From an uncultured Clostridia bacterium (GTDB taxonomy: Bacteria > Bacillota > Clostridia > Lutisporales > Lutisporaceae), in NCBI GenBank assembly GCA_937930535.1, contig CALGKJ010000046.1, forward strand, positions 1 to 39,402: a DNA stretch of 39,402 nt, in the 5' to 3' direction. The notes beneath the pieces are model-generated. The model had not been told where the DNA came from and did not search any database. It saw only the letters and a program-made list of their open reading frames with translations. Positions 34,598-39,402 of this stretch are shown here, one piece after another (the stretch's first letter is position 1; each line of letters starts with the position of its first letter). A program made the translations under genes and the position numbers.

Positions 34598-37500
34598 GTG
34601 AATAACAATTTAGAATCTCAGAAGCAAGAACCAGCTAAGGAAACAAAGCTTCAAGTGCAAAAAATATATAACCTTTCTCCTATGCAGGAAGGTATGCTAT
34701 TTCATACATTAATAGAAAATGAGTCAAGTTCTTACTTTCAACAGCTATGTTTTACTGTTGAAGGTGAACTTGATGTCAAGCTTTTTGAAAAAAGCTTAAA
34801 TTTAATAATTGAAAGACACGATATTTTGAGAACAAACTTTGTTCATCAAAAGGTGAAGAAGCCTCAGCAGGTTGTGTTCAAGGAAAGACCAGTCAGTATG
34901 CAATATGAAGATATATCTAATACTGAGGAAAATGGTAAAGATGAATTTATTAAAACTTTTCTTAAAAATGAAAGAAAACAAGGTTTTGATCTTTTAAGGG
35001 GTACACTTATTAAGCTCACAATATTTAAGCTTAAAGAAAGCTTGTATAGAGTCATACTTAGCAATCACCATATAATACTTGATGGCTGGAGTATTGGAAA
35101 TATTACACATGAAGCTATTCAAGCATACATAATGCTGAAGAAAAATGAGGCAGTAAAGCTTGGTGAGGTACAACCTTTCATTACATATATAAATTGGCTT
35201 AAGCAGTATGATGCTGAAGAAGGATTAAACTATTGGAAAGACTATCTTGATGGCTATGAGCAGCAAACACCAGTACCCAGATTAGGAAAGAAGATAGAGA
35301 GTGAAGCTTATGAGCAGGAAGAAGTCTACTATAACTTTGATAAAAAACTTACCAACGGACTTGAAAAACTGGCAAAGGAAAAGCAGGTTACTTTAAATAC
35401 AGCAGTTCAAGTTGTATGGGGAATTTTGCTTCAAAAATATAACAATACAGAGGATTCTGTTTTTGGTTCCATAGTATCAGGGAGACCGCCGGAAATAAAA
35501 GGCGTGGAAAATATGGTAGGATTATTTATAAATACCATACCTGTAAGAGTGAAAAGAGAAAAGCAACAAACCTTTGGGTCGCTGCTTAAGCAAATACAGC
35601 AGCAGGCCTTTAAATCTAAAAAATACGAGTATTCCTCCTTGGCAGAAATTCAGAATTTAACAGAGCTGAAGCAGGGACTTTTAGATAACATAATAGTATT
35701 TGAAAACTATCCGGTTGAAAAGGCACTTTTAAGCTCTAATGAAGATAAACAGTTTAATATCAATGATGTATATTTGTTTATGCAGTCAAATTATGATTTA
35801 AACATATGCTTTGTACCCGGTGAAGAATTAGGTATAGCCTTCCGCTATAATTCTAATTCATATAGCAAGGACTTTATCCATAATATTATAAACCACTTAA
35901 GCAATATAATAAGTCAGGTAATAAATAATCCTGATATTATTATTGATGATATAGAACTAATTACAGAAGCAGAAAAGCTTCAAATTATGCAAGAATTTAA
36001 CAATACTAAGACTGATTTTCCTAAACAGAAAACCTTACAGGAGCTGTTTGAAAAGCAGGTAGAAGCAACTCCTGATAATATCGCCGTAGTATATGAACAG
36101 CAGTCACTTACCTATAGAGAGCTGAATAATAGGTCAAACCAGCTTGCAAGACTGCTTCGAGATAAAGGGGTATGCAAAAACAATCTGATAGCACTTATAC
36201 TAAAGCGTTCACCGGAAATGATAATAAGCATAATTGCGGTATTAAAATCCGGCGGTGCATATCTGCCTATAGACCCGGAATATCCTGAGGACAGAATCAT
36301 AAATATATTGGAAGACTCTGGAACGAAAATTGTTATAACTGATAATAGTGAATTAGAAAATGAGTGTCTGGCAAAGGTATCAGATATTGACACTATAGTA
36401 CTAAAGGATACTTCTGATGTTTTAGAACAAATGAGTATAGAGAATCTGGAGCTGGTAAATACCTCTGATGATTTGGCGTATGTAATGTATACCTCCGGCT
36501 CAACAGGAAAACCAAAAGGAAACCTTATAACCCACTATAATATAAGCAGGGTTGTATTAAATACAAACTACATAGATATAACCGATACGGATACACTGCT
36601 GCAATTATCCACCTATGCCTTTGACGGTTCTACCTTTGATATATACGGTGCCTTACTAAACGGAGCAAAGCTTGTTCTGCTGAATAAGGATATCTTACTT
36701 GACGTATCAAGGCTTTCAGAGTTAATAAAATTAGAAAATATAACTATGTTCTTTGTTACAACTGCATTATTTAATGCCCTTGTAGATGTTAACATAGAAT
36801 GTTTCAAGAATATAAAGAGGGTACTTTTCGGCGGCGAAAGAGTATCCATAAGACATGTATCGAAAGCTTTTGAATATATGGGACCAGGAAAAATGCTGCA
36901 CGTGTATGGACCAACTGAAAGCACAGTATATGCAACCTTCCACAGTATAGACAGCATAGACCAAGGGCTTGGAACTATTCCAATAGGAAAGCCGCTGTCA
37001 AATACAAAGGTTTATATTTTAGATTCTGTCAGTAAGCTTCAGCCAGTAGGAATAGCGGGTGAGCTATGCATAGCCGGCGACGGACTGGCAAAGGGTTATT
37101 TAAACCGTCCAGAGCTTACCGCAGAAAAATTTGTATCCAACCCATTTGACGAGGGAGAGCTTCTTTATAAGACAGGGGATCTTGTGAGATGGCTGCCAGA
37201 TGGAAGTATTGAATTCTTGGATAGAATGGATACACAGGTTAAGCTGAGAGGCTTTAGAATAGAGTTGGGAGAAATAGAAACAAAGCTGTTAACCCACGAG
37301 AGTATCAGAGAAGCTGTTGTATTATGCAGGCAAAACGAGCAAGAAAATAAGTTCCTCTATGCATATATAGTAGCAGATAAGGAGCTTTCTGTACCAGAGC
37401 TTAGAAATCATTTGTCCAAGGAACTGCCGGATTATATGATACCATCATATTTTTCTCAGCTTGACGCAATGCCTTTGACAACCAACGGAAAGGTTAATAA

Positions 37501-39402
37501 AAAGGCATTAGAAGCATACGAAAATATGGAATCGGGAGTGGAATATGCTGCTCCAAGAAATGACATAGAAGCTGCTTTGGTTTCAGCTTGGGAAGAAATA
37601 CTTGGCGTAAAAGGCATCGGTATTAATGACAACTATTTCTCTCAAGGGGGAGACTCAATAAAAGCTATACAAATCGCATCAAGACTCCAAAAAGATAACC
37701 TGAAAATGGAAATTAAAGATTTATTCCAGCATCCTACAATTGCAGAGCTTGGTGCCTATATAAAAGCAGCCGGCAAAAAGGCAGAACAGACTGTAGTTAA
37801 GGGTGAGCTTCCATTAACACCAATACAAAAGTGGTTCTTGGAAGGTAAATTTACAGACATGCACCACTTTAATCATGCTGTAATGCTATACAATAAAAAC
37901 GGATTTGATGAAAAGCTTATAAAGAAGGTATTTGAAAAGCTTGTTGAGCACCACGATGCATTAAGAATGGTTTATAGTCTTGATGCCGATGAAGTAAAGC
38001 AGTATAACAGAGGAACTGAGAAACAACTGGTTGATTTTGAAGCAGCAGACTTAACAAAGGAAGCTGACTGTGCTGTAAGAATCCAGGAAATGGCAGAGCT
38101 TGCTCATTCAAGCATGAACTTATCTGAAGGTCCCTTGGTAAAGGTTAGACAATTTAAGACTATAGATGGCGATCATCTGTTAATAATAATACACCACCTT
38201 GTAGTTGACGGCGTATCATGGAGAATAATACTTGAGGATATAGCTGCTGGATATATGCAAGCCTTAAAAGGACAAAACATAGTACTGCAGGATAAAACCA
38301 CCTCCTTTAAGGAATGGGCTGAGAAGCTTGCTGCATATGGTTCAAGTGCGAAGGCTCGTAAATATATTAAATACTGGGAAAGCATTGCAAACACAGAAAT
38401 AATGCATCTTCCAAAGGATAACGCAGTTACTTGCAATAAAGTAAAAGAGGGAGCGGATATAGTTCTGGAGCTTTCCGAGGAAGCTACAGCCAGACTCTTA
38501 AAAAGTGTAAATACCGCCTATAACACAGAGATAAACGACATATTAATATCTGCTCTTGGACGCACCTTCAGAGAATGGTCAGGAAATGACAAGATCCTGC
38601 TCAATTTAGAAGGGCATGGAAGAGAAGACGTAATAGAGGATGTAAACATTAATAGAACCGTAGGATGGTTTACATCAGCATATCCTGTTGTACTTAATAT
38701 GGAAAAGAGCCATGACATTGCCTACAGTATAAAAAATGTGAAGGATGAGCTTAACCGTATACCTAAAAACGGAATCGGTTATGGAATACTTAGATATTTG
38801 GCTTCAGATGAAACAAAGGCTGCTGTACGCTTAAAACAAAAGCCTGAAATTAGCTTTAACTATCTGGGACAATTTGACCAAGATATTAAGACTGATATTT
38901 TTGGCATTTCCACTTATTCAGCTGGAAGCTTAATAAGTCCAGAAATGGAACGAAACTATGCATTTGACATAAATGGTTTAATTAGAGATAACAAATTATC
39001 TTTAACATTTACCTATAATAGAAATGAATATAATAAAGAAACTGTTGAGAACTTAGTTCAAAGCTACAAGGAAAATCTAATAAAAAATATTGAGCATTGC
39101 ATCAACAGGGAAAATACAGAATATACCCCAACTGATTTCTTATATAATAAGCTTACTATAGAAGACCTAGACGAAATAAACAGCGAGCTGGGCAAGGCAG
39201 ATATACAAAATATATATCCTTTAACCCCTATGCAGGAAGGTATGCTGTTTAATGCATTAGTCAGCAAGGATTCACATGCATATTTTGAACAGATATCCTT
39301 TGATATACACAATAGGATGAATGTGGATTTATTAGAAAAGAGTCTGAATTCGGTAATACAAAGACACGAAATATTAAGAGTTACCTATAACCATGAAAAG
39401 GC
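34598..39402 (+). CDS. NRPS: C-A(Ile)-PCP-E-C... (3' partial)
   Basis: The frame is open from GTG 34598 to the window end (1601 visible residues). By residue: about 20-residue leader with acceptor-docking features (VQKIYNLSPMQEGMLFH); C domain (20-450; HHIILDGW, His157/His158, Asp162); A domain (480-970; YTSGSTGKPKG near 630), pocket DGFFLGVVYK, the Ile code known from bacitracin-type NRPSs; PCP Ser1020 in QGGDSI; complete E domain (1070-1500; His1199, His1200, Asp1204; EGHGRED; VGWFTSAYP; NYLGQFD); start of a second C domain (PLTPMQEGMLF near 1542), cut off. The first C domain should take the polyketide chain from the upstream PKS, whose C-terminal helix looks like the matching donor, and acylate Ile, which the E domain converts to D-allo-Ile. 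At least one more module follows outside the window. The gene starts 72 bases after the SbnB-like gene and is probably co-transcribed with the Dap pair. Confidence 0.95.
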   Translation, partial: MNNNLESQKQEPAKETKLQVQKIYNLSPMQEGMLFHTLIENESSSYFQQLCFTVEGELDVKLFEKSLNLIIERHDILRTNFVHQKVKKPQQVVFKERPVSMQYEDISNTEENGKDEFIKTFLKNERKQGFDLLRGTLIKLTIFKLKESLYRVILSNHHIILDGWSIGNITHEAIQAYIMLKKNEAVKLGEVQPFITYINWLKQYDAEEGLNYWKDYLDGYEQQTPVPRLGKKIESEAYEQEEVYYNFDKKLTNGLEKLAKEKQVTLNTAVQVVWGILLQKYNNTEDSVFGSIVSGRPPEIKGVENMVGLFINTIPVRVKREKQQTFGSLLKQIQQQAFKSKKYEYSSLAEIQNLTELKQGLLDNIIVFENYPVEKALLSSNEDKQFNINDVYLFMQSNYDLNICFVPGEELGIAFRYNSNSYSKDFIHNIINHLSNIISQVINNPDIIIDDIELITEAEKLQIMQEFNNTKTDFPKQKTLQELFEKQVEATPDNIAVVYEQQSLTYRELNNRSNQLARLLRDKGVCKNNLIALILKRSPEMIISIIAVLKSGGAYLPIDPEYPEDRIINILEDSGTKIVITDNSELENECLAKVSDIDTIVLKDTSDVLEQMSIENLELVNTSDDLAYVMYTSGSTGKPKGNLITHYNISRVVLNTNYIDITDTDTLLQLSTYAFDGSTFDIYGALLNGAKLVLLNKDILLDVSRLSELIKLENITMFFVTTALFNALVDVNIECFKNIKRVLFGGERVSIRHVSKAFEYMGPGKMLHVYGPTESTVYATFHSIDSIDQGLGTIPIGKPLSNTKVYILDSVSKLQPVGIAGELCIAGDGLAKGYLNRPELTAEKFVSNPFDEGELLYKTGDLVRWLPDGSIEFLDRMDTQVKLRGFRIELGEIETKLLTHESIREAVVLCRQNEQENKFLYAYIVADKELSVPELRNHLSKELPDYMIPSYFSQLDAMPLTTNGKVNKKALEAYENMESGVEYAAPRNDIEAALVSAWEEILGVKGIGINDNYFSQGGDSIKAIQIASRLQKDNLKMEIKDLFQHPTIAELGAYIKAAGKKAEQTVVKGELPLTPIQKWFLEGKFTDMHHFNHAVMLYNKNGFDEKLIKKVFEKLVEHHDALRMVYSLDADEVKQYNRGTEKQLVDFEAADLTKEADCAVRIQEMAELAHSSMNLSEGPLVKVRQFKTIDGDHLLIIIHHLVVDGVSWRIILEDIAAGYMQALKGQNIVLQDKTTSFKEWAEKLAAYGSSAKARKYIKYWESIANTEIMHLPKDNAVTCNKVKEGADIVLELSEEATARLLKSVNTAYNTEINDILISALGRTFREWSGNDKILLNLEGHGREDVIEDVNINRTVGWFTSAYPVVLNMEKSHDIAYSIKNVKDELNRIPKNGIGYGILRYLASDETKAAVRLKQKPEISFNYLGQFDQDIKTDIFGISTYSAGSLISPEMERNYAFDINGLIRDNKLSLTFTYNRNEYNKETVENLVQSYKENLIKNIEHCINRENTEYTPTDFLYNKLTIEDLDEINSELGKADIQNIYPLTPMQEGMLFNALVSKDSHAYFEQISFDIHNRMNVDLLEKSLNSVIQRHEILRVTYNHEK

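Overview
The window is a single-strand (+), AT-rich stretch of giant modular biosynthetic genes: seven coding genes in 39.4 kb, the outer two cut by the window edges. Heavy ATA/AGA codon use, strong AAGGAGG-type ribosome binding sites and domain sequences of the Bacillus/Clostridium kind (surfactin-type thioesterases, docking-helix ends on epimerization domains) point to a low-GC Firmicute, probably Clostridium-like. No tRNA, rRNA, CRISPR array, insertion sequence, regulator or minus-strand gene was found.

Layout. (1) 1-3018: 3' end of an NRPS ending C-A(Asp)-PCP-TE. (2) 3185-15106: a complete three-module NRPS, partial C-A(Val)-PCP-E-C-A(Thr)-PCP-truncated E-C-A(unassigned)-PCP-TE. (3) 15365-16396: SagB/nitroreductase-type flavin oxidoreductase. 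(4) 16427-17704: MFS exporter. (5) 17750-32299: a 4849-residue AT-less PKS, FAAL-ACP-(KS-KR-ACP)x2-KS-KR-PCP, ending in an epimerization-like domain with a destroyed active site. (6) 32570-33529 and 33557-34525: SbnA- and SbnB-like enzymes that make L-2,3-diaminopropionate (Dap). (7) 34598 to the window end: NRPS C-A(Ile)-PCP-E-C..., running off the edge and starting with GTG.

How it fits together (inference). The FAAL loads a fatty acid as acyl-AMP. Three malonyl units, delivered by an acyltransferase that must lie elsewhere, are added and each is reduced to a beta-hydroxyl, giving a 3,5,7-trihydroxyacyl chain. The C-terminal docking helix of the PKS then passes this chain to the acceptor N-terminus of the Ile NRPS, where Ile is acylated and epimerized; the rest of that line lies downstream. 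The trimodular NRPS looks like a separate line: it begins with a C domain lacking its catalytic half and has its own TE, so it could make a D-Val-L-Thr-X product by itself. The Dap genes plus the unusual pocket of its third A domain (DIWELTADDK) make X = Dap a testable guess. The locus therefore seems to hold two or more assembly lines, or one with unusual non-collinear wiring, for a lipopeptide or polyketide-peptide I cannot match to a known compound.

No gap between genes exceeds 300 bases; the longest are 166, 258 and 270 bases. Each of these three follows a megasynthase gene and holds a strong stem-loop without a clear U-tract.
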